From Bdellovibrionales bacterium (lineage in GTDB: Bacteria > Bdellovibrionota > UBA1018), in the NCBI GenBank assembly GCA_947380295.1, contig CANCQK010000006.1, forward strand, positions 1 to 64,000: a DNA stretch of 64,000 nt, given 5' to 3'. The stretch's first letter is position 1, and every line of letters starts with the position of its first letter. The translations under genes were made by a program, and so were the position numbers. The notes below the pieces were generated by a model, which worked only from the letters and a program-made list of their open reading frames with translations, did no database searches and was not told the origin of the DNA. Shown one piece after another: positions 44,731-53,593 of the stretch.

Positions 44731-45549
44731 TTACTGAGTCCGGGAACGGGGGAGTAAACCCGACTTCAGCTTAATTTCGGCATCAGATGCACGCAAATAA
44801 CGAGGAAAAACACTCAATGCAGACCATTCCTTTTGAATGTGCCAAGCCTCACAAGTCATCATTCCCAAAGCCCTCCCATCGACCTGATGGCCAAATGGGA
44901 GCGGAAAAATGATCTTCTGCGCTTGAGGGAGCTGACTCCACATCTCCGGGTAACGACGCACACCTTCACCCACAGCAGTCCAACGAAGTTTTGGGTTTTC
45001 TTGATTTAAAACAGGAAGCACCGACTGTAGAAGTTGATCCGGCGAAACCACCACTTCTTGAACTGCTGGCGACCATAAGAGTGACTCAATTTCACTCCCT
45101 TGCATCCAACATTTTTGAACCTCTTTTGCCGAGCCCCAAAGCGTGAAAAGCTCTCCCTTACACGCATCGGTCGCTGCGATGACTAGGATCTCATGACCCA
45201 GAGATTCAAAATGTTGGGATACTGGTCTAGCTAGAGCAGCCAAACTTGAGAGTGCAATCAACGGTTTGCCAAGTGTATGAGCCAATGTCCGGGCCGTAGT
45301 TACCCCAATTCGAAGCCCTGTAAAGCTCCCAGGGCCCGTTCCGACTGCAAGCACGTCGATCTCATCCAATGTCCACCGGGCCGAGGCAAGAACCTGATGA
45401 ATTGCCCAAAGAAGGCGCTCCGAGTGAGTGGCATCGACATGCAAGGCAAACTCAGAAACAAGTTTAACGTCCCTAGGGTCCGTATCGCTACACTCGACCG
45501 CAACCACAACCCCAGCTTTAGATGATGTATCCCAACTTAAAAACTTCAT
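44731..45549 (-). CDS. tsaB: tRNA threonylcarbamoyladenosine synthesis protein TsaB
   Basis: The 272-residue protein is the TsaD partner in making t6A at tRNA position 37. It has the ASKHA-like start D-T-S-S-K-A-G and V-G-T-G-P-G-S-F-T-G-L-R-I-G near residue 70. It is somewhat longer than E. coli TsaB (231). The ATG overlaps the rseP stop (ATGA). Confidence 0.93.
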   Translation of the reverse strand: MKFLSWDTSSKAGVVVAVECSDTDPRDVKLVSEFALHVDATHSERLLWAIHQVLASARWTLDEIDVLAVGTGPGSFTGLRIGVTTARTLAHTLGKPLIALSSLAALARPVSQHFESLGHEILVIAATDACKGELFTLWGSAKEVQKCWMQGSEIESLLWSPAVQEVVVSPDQLLQSVLPVLNQENPKLRWTAVGEGVRRYPEMWSQLPQAQKIIFPLPFGHQVDGRALGMMTCEAWHIQKEWSALSVFPRYLRASDAEIKLKSGLLPRSRTQ

Positions 45550-47219
45550 GAATAAATGAGACGAGCAATATCGTTATGAAAAGCAATCCCCATCAGGGCG
45601 AGAATAAAGAGCAAACCCAGTCCTTGCGCAATTTCCATTTGCTTCAGGCTTAATGGCTTACCTCTCACCATTTCAACTCCAAGTAAGAGCAGATGTCCGC
45701 CATCCAAAACTGGCACAGGCAAAATGTTCAACACACCCAGTCCGATCGAAAAAATAGCCATATTCGTTAAAAACACGATCAAGCCGCGCGCCAGTGACTC
45801 ACCCGCTATTTTACCCATAGTAAGAGGTCCGCCCAGTTGACCGACGGAGACCTCTCCCATCGCCATTTTTCTGAGTGACACCAGATTTCGCCACGTCAGG
45901 TCGACCATTTTCTCAGTGGCGCGGATCACAAGTTGGAACGGATTTAAGACTCGTTCGATCACAGTGACTGGCTCGGCGAGAACAAGGCTTGGAACAATTC
46001 CTACAGTGTATTGAGTCTTCTTGTTCAAAGAGACATCCCGAACAGCCGTCGCGGTGGGCTCAACCACGGCCTCAATCACCTGGCCTGCTCGCTCCCACTT
46101 GACTGCCACGTGCCCGTCTTTTTCACCTGACTTCTGTACGTTTTCGCGAAGCTGAAAAAAACTCTGCACCTCAAAGCCACCGATGCTGATGAGGCGATCG
46201 CCGGACTTGAGTCCCATTTTTTCGGCAGGCGATTTCGAAACAACTTTCTCTACAAAAAGCTCCGTAGAATGAAGTCCCAGATCTATTGCTAAGCCTTGCG
46301 AATTCTGAGGCCTTTCAAAAGTCCCCTCGAATTGTTTTTTGACCGCTGTAGAACTCTTTGCTCTTTCGAACTGAATTGAAATCGGCTTTCCCGGTTGAGC
46401 GATGGAATAAAGAGTCTCAACTTCTTCCCAGGTTTTTACCGGCTTACCCTCAAAACGAGTAATCAAATCACCTGTCATCGCACCCGATTGAGCAGCTTTA
46501 GATCGAGGATCTGAAATCCCAACCTGAGCCTCTCGAGCGAAAGGCATCAATCCATCGATTTGACCCACATGGGCGGTCTCACCATAGGTCCCTAATCCAG
46601 ACTCACCCGTGGTTTGAGCTTCAATGACGACCGGCTGACTTTCACCGGTGTGAAGAACTTTAAACTCAATTTTTCGATCCGGATTTTCTGTAAGAATTTG
46701 AGCCACTTCTTCGAACTTTTTAACAGGATGCTGACTGACTTCAACGATCTGATCGCCACTCCGGAAGCCTGCTCGCTCAGCTGCAGAGCCATGTACCACA
46801 CGTCCCACAACACTGGCTAACTGGGGTTCTCCCAACACTAAAATCACCATGAAAATCAGGATGGCCAGAATGAAATTAAAAAGAGGTCCGCCAAAGAAAA
46901 TGAAAAACCGCTTCCAAGGCTTCTGCTCATGCAAAGATCGTCCAACATCCTCAGGAGCTACCTCAGCTTCACGATCCTCACCCAGAAGCTTAACGAACCC
47001 TCCCATCGGAATTGCTGAAATCCGAAACTCAGTCTCACCCCATTTACGAGACCAAAGCTTAGGACCGAAACCTACTGAAAAAGTCTCAGCCTTGACTCCG
47101 AAGAGCCGGGCAAAAATAAAATGCCCAAACTCATGAAAAACAACGAGAGGCACCAGAATAATAATAAAAGCGATAATAGGTCTACCAAGGGAAGCCAGCG
47201 TCGTGAGGAATGCTAACAT
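45546..47219 (-). CDS. rseP: Site-2 metalloprotease RseP with three PDZ-like domains
   Basis: The 557-residue inner-membrane zinc protease has H-E-F-G-H at residues 29-33 in the first helix and N-I-L-P-V-P-V-L-D-G-G near the end, the two metal sites of the M50 family. Three PDZ-like domains lie in the periplasmic middle, each with a G-D-x-I/L strand (S-G-D-Q-I, T-G-D-L-I, S-G-D-R-L). E. coli RseP has two. RseP cleaves anti-sigma factors and remnant signal peptides within the membrane. The ATG at 47217-47219 has GGAGG nine bases upstream; an in-frame start 14 codons earlier would overlap cdsA. Confidence 0.95.
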   Translation of the reverse strand: MLAFLTTLASLGRPIIAFIIILVPLVVFHEFGHFIFARLFGVKAETFSVGFGPKLWSRKWGETEFRISAIPMGGFVKLLGEDREAEVAPEDVGRSLHEQKPWKRFFIFFGGPLFNFILAILIFMVILVLGEPQLASVVGRVVHGSAAERAGFRSGDQIVEVSQHPVKKFEEVAQILTENPDRKIEFKVLHTGESQPVVIEAQTTGESGLGTYGETAHVGQIDGLMPFAREAQVGISDPRSKAAQSGAMTGDLITRFEGKPVKTWEEVETLYSIAQPGKPISIQFERAKSSTAVKKQFEGTFERPQNSQGLAIDLGLHSTELFVEKVVSKSPAEKMGLKSGDRLISIGGFEVQSFFQLRENVQKSGEKDGHVAVKWERAGQVIEAVVEPTATAVRDVSLNKKTQYTVGIVPSLVLAEPVTVIERVLNPFQLVIRATEKMVDLTWRNLVSLRKMAMGEVSVGQLGGPLTMGKIAGESLARGLIVFLTNMAIFSIGLGVLNILPVPVLDGGHLLLLGVEMVRGKPLSLKQMEIAQGLGLLFILALMGIAFHNDIARLIYS

Positions 47220-47235
47220 GAGAGGGAACCTCCGT

Positions 47236-48057
47236 TCAGGTAAAAATCCGTATGCCAGCATACATGACAGGGAGACTGAATACTACCCCATCAAAGCGAT
47301 CCAGCAGGCCACCATGTCCTGGAAGGAGACTGCCAGAATCTTTCAAGTGATAGGAGCGCTTCAAAAAACTCTCACAAAGATCACCCATTTGTGCAGCAGC
47401 TCCGACCACAACTGAAAGCACCAAAGCAACACCGACGGACAAACTTTGGAATAATGCGAACTTAAAGAGCAAAACTACCACGGCACCCGACAGCAATCCA
47501 CCCCAAGCGCCTTCCCGGGTCTTTTTGGGACTAATTTCTGGATAGAGCTTCTTTTTACCAAATCGCAGCCCGGAAAAGTAAGCTCCCGTGTCCCCCACCC
47601 AGTTGATCAGTAGGAAGACCAAGATCCACTCTACGCCGTGCTGGAGATCGTAAATCTTACGAAAATAAAAAGGAATCAGAATCAGGTAGATGAGCGCAAA
47701 CTGCGAGAGTGCTAACTCTTGAAAATGCTGAGTTAAGTCAGCCCCTTGATGCCGCTTTGCTGTAACTAAAAAGTAAGCGAAAAACGTCAGAAAGCAGAAA
47801 ACTACGATCACGTATTCACTCTGTGGAACGAGGACATCAAATAAGGCAGCCAACCAAGTAACTGCCAAAAGACCGTACTTCTTTTCCCTTTGATCCCTCA
47901 AAGCCAGAGTCATATTGGAGAACTCGTCAACCAAGCCCAACGAAAGCCCAGTAATTAAGAGGAGAACCACAAACCAATTGCCAAAAATCAGAAGAGTCAA
48001 GACCAGCGTTGCGCCGACACCTCCGGTTACGACTCGCCTTTGCAATTCACTCTTCAT
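47236..48057 (-). CDS. cdsA: Phosphatidate cytidylyltransferase
   Basis: The 273-residue polytopic membrane enzyme makes CDP-diacylglycerol from phosphatidate and CTP. The family C-terminal signature is D-S-G-S-L-L-P-G-H-G-G-L-L-D-R-F-D, and W-V-G-D-T-G-A-Y-F-S-G-L-R-F-G-K-K binds the nucleotide. Eight or so membrane segments are seen. GGAGGATC precedes the ATG. It supplies pssA downstream in the same string. Confidence 0.95.
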   Translation of the reverse strand: MKSELQRRVVTGGVGATLVLTLLIFGNWFVVLLLITGLSLGLVDEFSNMTLALRDQREKKYGLLAVTWLAALFDVLVPQSEYVIVVFCFLTFFAYFLVTAKRHQGADLTQHFQELALSQFALIYLILIPFYFRKIYDLQHGVEWILVFLLINWVGDTGAYFSGLRFGKKKLYPEISPKKTREGAWGGLLSGAVVVLLFKFALFQSLSVGVALVLSVVVGAAAQMGDLCESFLKRSYHLKDSGSLLPGHGGLLDRFDGVVFSLPVMYAGIRIFT

Positions 48058-48093
48058 GAGATCGATCCTCCAGGAATTTAAGCTTAAAGTCTT

Positions 48094-48879
48094 TTACTTA
48101 AGTAGGATATCCTCAGAACGAGGTGAAGTAAACTCAGGACCTTGGGCAGATACCCCACCAAAGCGTCTTTCTCGCTTAGAGTATTCTTCAATAGCACCCC
48201 TCAGATGATGAGGCCCAAAATCTGGCCAACACGTATCGATAAAAACGCATTCGGCATAGGCAGACTGCCAGAGCAGGAAATTACTCATTCGGCGCTCACC
48301 ACTGGTCCGCACAAAAAGATCTACCGCAGCCAAGTCACCCAAAACACTGGTCCACAGGTAGCGCTCAAAAACAGACTCTGTAAGTTCAGAAGGGGTTCTA
48401 ATCCCCTGAAGGCAGTCTTGAGAAAAAAGTTGAGCAGCTCGAACCAACTCGCTCCGCGAGCCATAGGAGACTGCAAACGTCAATTGGAGTCCGGTATTGT
48501 TCTTGAGTTTATCGACAACAGCGGACACGACTTTCTGAAGGTCGGGATCCAGTCTTTCAACCTCGCCAATGACTCTAAGGCGCACATTTTGTCTTTGAAG
48601 CTCATCCGCTTCACGCAACAAATGTTTCTTAAGGAGTCGCCACAGAACGCTACGCTCGCCTTCCGGGCGACTCCAATTCTCAGTCGAAAACGCGTACAAA
48701 GTCAGCGCTTTAACTCCCAATTCGCTGGCCGCTCTCACGATCAATCTTACACGAGCGGAACCTCGGATATGACCAAAAATTCGAGGATATCCTCGCTTTT
48801 GAGCCCATCTGCCATTTCCATCCATTACGATGGCGATATGATTGGGAATCTTTAAGCTCACCTTGGTCTCAATTGACAA
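48094..48879 (-). CDS. uppS: Undecaprenyl diphosphate synthase
   Basis: The 261-residue cis-prenyltransferase makes the C55 lipid carrier for peptidoglycan. H-I-A-I-V-M-D-G-N-G-R-W-A has the catalytic Asp20, and R-T-S-G-E-R-R-M-S-N-F is the second substrate motif. The start is TTG with no clear ribosome site, four bases after frr; a GTG six codons later is an alternative, and both keep the conserved domain. Confidence 0.95.
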   Translation of the reverse strand: MSIETKVSLKIPNHIAIVMDGNGRWAQKRGYPRIFGHIRGSARVRLIVRAASELGVKALTLYAFSTENWSRPEGERSVLWRLLKKHLLREADELQRQNVRLRVIGEVERLDPDLQKVVSAVVDKLKNNTGLQLTFAVSYGSRSELVRAAQLFSQDCLQGIRTPSELTESVFERYLWTSVLGDLAAVDLFVRTSGERRMSNFLLWQSAYAECVFIDTCWPDFGPHHLRGAIEEYSKRERRFGGVSAQGPEFTSPRSEDILLK

Positions 48880-48882
48880 AAG

Positions 48883-49440
48883 CTAGATTGTCAGGATCTC
48901 TTTTTCTTTACCTGCAATCACTTTATCAACTTCAACGGTTTTCTCGTCAGTTTTCTTCTGCACCAACTCCATGGCCTTTTTCACATCATCTTCAGAAAGC
49001 AATTTTGCCTTTTCTTGCTTTTTGAGTTCCTCATTTGCATCACGGCGATGATTTCGGATCGCAATCTTGGCATCTTCGCCCATCTTCTTGACGAGCCTGA
49101 CCATTTCCTTGCGTCTCTCTTCAGTCATAGCTGGAAGTGGAATTCGAATCACTTTGCCATCACTTTGAGGGGTTAGCCCGATATTGGCTGCAAGAATTGC
49201 CTTTTCAATCGCACCCAGCATTCCGCCTTCCCAGGGAGAGACCTGGATCGTACGGGCGTCTGGAGTGGTCACGTTAGCGACCTGATTGATCGGAACGCTC
49301 GAGCCATAATAATTCACATGAACTGGCTCGACGAGAGCGGTCGATGCCCGCCCTGTACGTACCTTGGCCAAATCACCCTTGAGTGACTGGATCCCCTTGT
49401 CCATGTGTTCGGTCATTCCATCCAAAACTGCTTTTGACAT
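48883..49440 (-). CDS. frr: Ribosome recycling factor
   Basis: The 185-residue protein splits post-termination ribosomes with EF-G. It shows R-T-G-R-A-S-T-A-L-V-E near residue 28, Q-V-A-N-V-T-T-P-D-A-R-T-I-Q-V-S-P-W and the charged helix R-N-H-R-R-D-A-N-E. AAGGAAACG precedes the ATG. It sits directly after tsf; the pyrH gene that often lies between them is absent here. Confidence 0.97.
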   Translation of the reverse strand: MSKAVLDGMTEHMDKGIQSLKGDLAKVRTGRASTALVEPVHVNYYGSSVPINQVANVTTPDARTIQVSPWEGGMLGAIEKAILAANIGLTPQSDGKVIRIPLPAMTEERRKEMVRLVKKMGEDAKIAIRNHRRDANEELKKQEKAKLLSEDDVKKAMELVQKKTDEKTVEVDKVIAGKEKEILTI

Positions 49441-49485
49441 GATCGTTTCCTTTTGAGTTGCGAGCAGCTAAGAACCAGCCTAGCT

Positions 49486-50109
49486 CTAGGCCGTTTCGGT
49501 CGAAGTCTCTTGAATGCCTTCGCCCAAAACAAACCGAGCAAAGCGGCGCACGGAGATATTCTCTCCGAGCCCTGCGATCGTCTCTTTCAAGAGTTGCTCG
49601 ATCGTCTTGCTGGAGTCCTTCACAAAACACTGCTGAAGTAAGCAATGATCTTCGAAGAACTTCTTCAACTTACCTTCTGCAATTTTTTCCAAAACAGCAG
49701 CTGGCTTGCCAGAAGCCTGCATCTGAGCAATAGCGATCTCTTTTTCTTTTTCAAGAATAGAGGCAGGCACTTCCTCTGGACGAACCCACTGTGGGTTAGC
49801 CGCAGCGATGTGCATGGCGAGATCCTTCACAAGTTGTCTGAATTGTTCAGTTCTTGCGACGAAATCGGTTTCACAATTCACTTCCAAAAGGACACCAACT
49901 TTGCCTTCACCGTGAATGTAGGAAGTCACAGCACCTTCTTTAGTCATCCGTCCGGCTTTTTTAGAAGCCGAAGCGATGCCTTTTTTTCTGAGGTACTCAA
50001 CTGCCTTCTCAAAGTCACCTGAGGTTTCGGTCAGTGCCTTTTTGCAATCCATCATGCCGGCACCGGTTTTTTCGCGCAGTTCTTTTACTAAGCTTGCAGA
50101 AATTTCCAC
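49486..50109 (-). CDS. tsf: Elongation factor Ts, short form
   Basis: The 207-residue protein exchanges GDP for GTP on EF-Tu. The N-terminal UBA-like signature [16 protein letters not shown] and the core [12 protein letters not shown] are intact. E. coli EF-Ts has 283 residues; this short form resembles those of Thermus and several deltaproteobacteria and lacks part of the second core subdomain. It follows rpsB by four bases. Confidence 0.96.
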   Translation of the reverse strand: MEISASLVKELREKTGAGMMDCKKALTETSGDFEKAVEYLRKKGIASASKKAGRMTKEGAVTSYIHGEGKVGVLLEVNCETDFVARTEQFRQLVKDLAMHIAAANPQWVRPEEVPASILEKEKEIAIAQMQASGKPAAVLEKIAEGKLKKFFEDHCLLQQCFVKDSSKTIEQLLKETIAGLGENISVRRFARFVLGEGIQETSTETA

Positions 50110-50113
50110 AGTC

Positions 50114-51067
50114 TTACTCTCCTTTAGCGACTTTTCGGGTTTTCTTGACTGGCTTTTCAGCAGCCTTCTCAGCTACAGGCGCAACAGCAGGTGCAGCAGC
50201 CTTTGCAGCAGCTTCAGACTCTGGAGTAGCGGTCAATTCAGCTTCAACTTCTTGAGCTTCCAAATCAGCTTCGTCGACACCTTGAAGGTCGATATCGCCT
50301 TCAAAGCGGGAGACCTTCTTTTCGGTTTCAGACTCGTCTTTGCCGCCGCCTTCAGCAATTTCCTGAGCGCGGAGTTTTTCCTGGAAGGTTCTAGCGCCTT
50401 CTAGGCAGCTATCAGAGATCAAGCGAGCAAAAAGACGAATGCTGCGAATCGCATCGTCGTTACCAGGAATCACGTGAGTGATGTCCGAAGGATCGCAGTT
50501 CGTGTCGACCACAGCGATCGTAGGAATGCCCAATTTTTTAGCTTCCTTGACTGCAATGTGTTCTTTTTCGGTATCGATCACGAAGATTGCGCCTGGCAAT
50601 TTCTTCATGTCTTGAATGCCGCCGAGGGACTTTCTCAAATTGTCCAGCTCGCGATCCAAACGAGACTGCTCCTTCTTAGGAGTTTCGTCCCATTCAGGGG
50701 AGATTTTCAAAGCTTCTAATTTCTTCAAACGGTCAATCGATGCCTTGACGGTTTGGTAGTTCGTGAGCATGCCGCCCAACCAGCGATTCGTGACGAAGTA
50801 CATTCCTGCGCGCTTTGCTTCTTCTTCGATCACATCTTTAGCTTGTTTCTTGGTGCCGACGAAAAGTACTTTTTTACCTTCAGCAGCGATCTGAGCTGCA
50901 AAAGTGCAAGCTGCGCGGGTCTGATCGACTGTTTTTTGCAAGTCGATGATGTAGATCCCGTTTCGAGCGCCGAAAACGTAAGGCTTCATTTTTGGGTTCC
51001 AACGGCGCGTTTGATGACCGAAATGAACACCTGACTCTAAAAGTTCCCGCATGGTAACTGCTGGCAT
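50114..51067 (-). CDS. rpsB: Ribosomal protein S2 with extended C-terminus
   Basis: The 317-residue protein has the S2 core ([27 protein letters not shown]). About 80 further residues rich in Glu and then Ala/Pro/Lys end in [10 protein letters not shown]. Most S2 proteins stop near 240-260. AAGGAGCAATTC precedes the ATG at 51065-51067; the frame is open further upstream but unlike S2. The 192-base upstream region (51068-51259) must hold the promoter of the string; it contains the GGTAAAGACCTTACC dyad at about 51218-51234. Confidence 0.97.
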   Translation of the reverse strand: MPAVTMRELLESGVHFGHQTRRWNPKMKPYVFGARNGIYIIDLQKTVDQTRAACTFAAQIAAEGKKVLFVGTKKQAKDVIEEEAKRAGMYFVTNRWLGGMLTNYQTVKASIDRLKKLEALKISPEWDETPKKEQSRLDRELDNLRKSLGGIQDMKKLPGAIFVIDTEKEHIAVKEAKKLGIPTIAVVDTNCDPSDITHVIPGNDDAIRSIRLFARLISDSCLEGARTFQEKLRAQEIAEGGGKDESETEKKVSRFEGDIDLQGVDEADLEAQEVEAELTATPESEAAAKAAAPAVAPVAEKAAEKPVKKTRKVAKGE

Positions 51068-51259
51068 TGAATTGCTCCTTAAAATAAATGCGGAAGTCGA
51101 AACTGCGCTGAACGCGCCGAAGGGCTTACCGCGGTTTAAACCTAGGCGACTTGCCTGGTCATCCTCCACCCTCGTTGACCGACCTTGTCGGAACCACGTA
51201 TATCGGGGGTGTGCGTAATGTGGTAAGGTCTTTACCGCAAAACAGGCGCCCTCTGCAAC

Positions 51260-53017
51260 TCAAATCTGGCCAGAAAGAAGGAATGAAACGATCCGGCCCA
51301 CCGGATATCCGGCAATCCATTGAACTGGCTGATTGAACAGGTTTTCAACTCTGGTGGAGAAGCTTAAATTCCGCGACAGAGGCCAATTTAGGGCAGTATC
51401 AAGCACTCCAAAGGCAGGCAAAGTTTCACCCGAATTAACTCGAACTCCGATGGAACTTGACGCTCGGAGAGTTGCACTCCACTCAGCCTTTTGAGCCGAA
51501 GGCCCCCAACGAAAAGTAGCTCCTATGATCTCGGTCCAAAGCGGCAGATAAGGAAAGGGACGCCCAGTAGCCTCTACCCGAGACGGACTCCAAACTAGAG
51601 CGTGTGAAAGAATCCAGGACGAACTCAGCTCGTATCGTACTGAGTTTTGAACAGCCAACACCTCGGCTCCACCCAAGTTAGTGACTGTATCATTCAGCGG
51701 AACTCGAACATGGTTTCTCAGTTGCCCAAAAGCCTGGAGTTGAGAATCCCATGAGCCAACCTTCCATTCGGTGCCTACAGTAAAATTCCAGCTCTCCTCA
51801 GTTTTTAAATTCGGGTTTCCGACAAACTCCCTGTAAGAAAAGTAACGATCCAAAAGAGAAGGCACCCTCTGAGAAAATCCCAGCCGAAAAAAAGCTGCTG
51901 GCTGGTTCTCGCCCCACTCATTTCTAAAACCCAAGGACCCCTGAGGAAGAAAGCCGAAACCATTCACCCAAGTAGTCTGAAAACGAGGCTCAACCAGCCA
52001 AGAACCCGAACCCATCACCTGAGAAACTTGAAAGCCTCCAACCGTCTGCCGGGGAGCCTCGAATCCGATTCCAAAATAACTCGCTTGCCTCAAACTCAGC
52101 CCCAGTCGCCAGGAGCCGAGCTCCAGCGAATTCTCAACTCCCCATTGATCCACCCGATCACGGGAAATCGCACCACTGCTTGGGTCTTGGTACTTTAAAA
52201 TCGAGAAGTCTGTAAAAAAGGTAGATTTTACGACCCGAGCATTACTCCAGCGATAGGCGCTTTCAAGAACCGGAATCAGCCGAGTGGTCCGCATTCGAGC
52301 TAGAGGAGAAAGGGCCGTCACCGGACCCTGAGCTTGAGCATCCACATCCGTTACCAAGAAGTGAAAGCCCCCTGAATACCCCATCTCGTTCGTGGATCCA
52401 AACCAACGGGAACTCAAACCTGCACTCGGACCTGCAGCATTCAAGAAACTATAGCCAAGAACCCAGGCCACTGCCTGCTGAGCACTCCCCCCTGCAAAAA
52501 CCTGATGAGCGCCAGCAGTAGAAGAGAAACCTCCGACACGATAGATCGACGTGGGGGAATCCAGAGCCTGAACCGTCCATGGCTTAAGAGAGAGAGTCCC
52601 TGATGGCGCAGATGGATTAAGTCCGTTTGCACTGGGCCCCGACTGGAACGTAAAACCGGACCAGAGAAAAGCCGGAAAAGCAGAGAGATCAAATCCACCT
52701 CCTTGAGAGGGATTGAGAGAAATCCCAAAGGATTGAGTATCGACATCTTCAGATGAAACACCAAATCCTCGGACTTGGCTCAGATTCCCAGGTCTCCCAG
52801 AGTTTGAGATCGGAACTGGAAGTTGGTCCTGAAGCCCACTAATCACGGACCCTGCACCCGTGCTCCCCTCTAAATTTCCGGCCTGAACAGGTAAAACTAG
52901 GTCGTGCTGAAGCACTTCGCCCGCTAACCCCTCCTTCACAAGAGGGGGGAGCTCAATCTCCTCAGCTGACGAAACGGTTGCAAGAGCAAAAGACAGAATA
53001 AAAAAAAAGAAAAGCAG
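51260..53017 (-). CDS. TonB-dependent receptor-like barrel, apparent non-AUG start
   Basis: The protein has a plug-like N-terminal region (G-A-G-S-V-I-S-G-L-Q-D, V-R-G-F-G) and a long barrel with many amphipathic strands. The C-terminal part has F-G-V-L-D-T-A-L-N-W and F-S-T-R-V-E-N-L-F-N-Q-P-V, the family signature R-V-x-N-L-F-N. It is 585 residues, close to BtuB. The first usual start codon is GTG at 52937-52939, but a signal peptide (I-L-S-F-A-L-A-T-V-S-S-A) lies upstream in frame. No ATG precedes it; the best initiator is CTG at 53015-53017, with CCGAGG eight bases before it. A run of nine A (53000-53008 on the plus strand) lies in the signal peptide. The substrate is unknown; it lies beside a bacterioferritin-like gene, which hints at iron. 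Confidence 0.75.
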   Translation of the reverse strand: MLFFFFILSFALATVSSAEEIELPPLVKEGLAGEVLQHDLVLPVQAGNLEGSTGAGSVISGLQDQLPVPISNSGRPGNLSQVRGFGVSSEDVDTQSFGISLNPSQGGGFDLSAFPAFLWSGFTFQSGPSANGLNPSAPSGTLSLKPWTVQALDSPTSIYRVGGFSSTAGAHQVFAGGSAQQAVAWVLGYSFLNAAGPSAGLSSRWFGSTNEMGYSGGFHFLVTDVDAQAQGPVTALSPLARMRTTRLIPVLESAYRWSNARVVKSTFFTDFSILKYQDPSSGAISRDRVDQWGVENSLELGSWRLGLSLRQASYFGIGFEAPRQTVGGFQVSQVMGSGSWLVEPRFQTTWVNGFGFLPQGSLGFRNEWGENQPAAFFRLGFSQRVPSLLDRYFSYREFVGNPNLKTEESWNFTVGTEWKVGSWDSQLQAFGQLRNHVRVPLNDTVTNLGGAEVLAVQNSVRYELSSSWILSHALVWSPSRVEATGRPFPYLPLWTEIIGATFRWGPSAQKAEWSATLRASSSIGVRVNSGETLPAFGVLDTALNWPLSRNLSFSTRVENLFNQPVQWIAGYPVGRIVSFLLSGQI

Positions 53018-53034
53018 ACTGCAGACCTCGGAGC

Positions 53035-53478
53035 TTAGTTCGATTTTTTCAACATTTTAATGACTTCATCGAGATGCTCAGTCTCGACTCTCACAAAACC
53101 GCGAGCCAATTCTTCGAGGGCAATATTGTCTGCAGACAAGCGGACGAGCTTCTCATAAAGTTTAAGTGTTTCGCCTTCGAATTTCAAACTCTCTTGGAGA
53201 ATCTGATCTACCGAATGAACATGACTCTCCTCGACGCGAGCTGAAACAACTGAAGGATGGCCGCCGAGAGAGGTAATTTTCTCTCCAATCACCGTTGCAT
53301 GGTCCATACTCTCTTGAGCTTGGTCACGAAACCATTTCTGAATCGGAATCCGATTATATCCCATGACCATGAACGAATAGTGTAAATAGCGGATAATCCC
53401 AGCCATCTCAGCCTGAAAAATCTGCTCCAAACACTCCATGACTTCTTTGTTTTCGGGTTTCTTTGACTCGTAGACCAT
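53035..53478 (-). CDS. Bacterioferritin-like di-iron protein
   Basis: The 147-residue four-helix protein is close to bacterioferritin. The di-iron ligands are visible: E in Q-A-E-M-A-G-I-I-R-Y (helix A), E-S-M-D-H-A (helix B, E-x-x-x-H), the Glu in L-K-F-E-G-E-T (helix C) and V-E-T-E-H-L (helix D, E-x-x-H). A haem-binding Met is not clearly seen. It probably stores or detoxifies iron in the cytosol. It is 17 bases upstream of the TonB-dependent receptor and on the same strand. Confidence 0.88.
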   Translation of the reverse strand: MVYESKKPENKEVMECLEQIFQAEMAGIIRYLHYSFMVMGYNRIPIQKWFRDQAQESMDHATVIGEKITSLGGHPSVVSARVEESHVHSVDQILQESLKFEGETLKLYEKLVRLSADNIALEELARGFVRVETEHLDEVIKMLKKSN

Positions 53479-53593
53479 GTGCTGCTCCTTATCAATTTGG
53501 GACCGTGGCCACTTTGGGCCTGATTAAAATCACAATTTCCACACCGCTCCAAGCAAAAAATCGGGTAAGCTAGGCTAAAGGATCATCGAAAAA

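Noticed and set aside
53479..53593. FMN riboswitch upstream of ribD
   Set aside because: The 115-base gap is too short and lacks the RFN element pattern.
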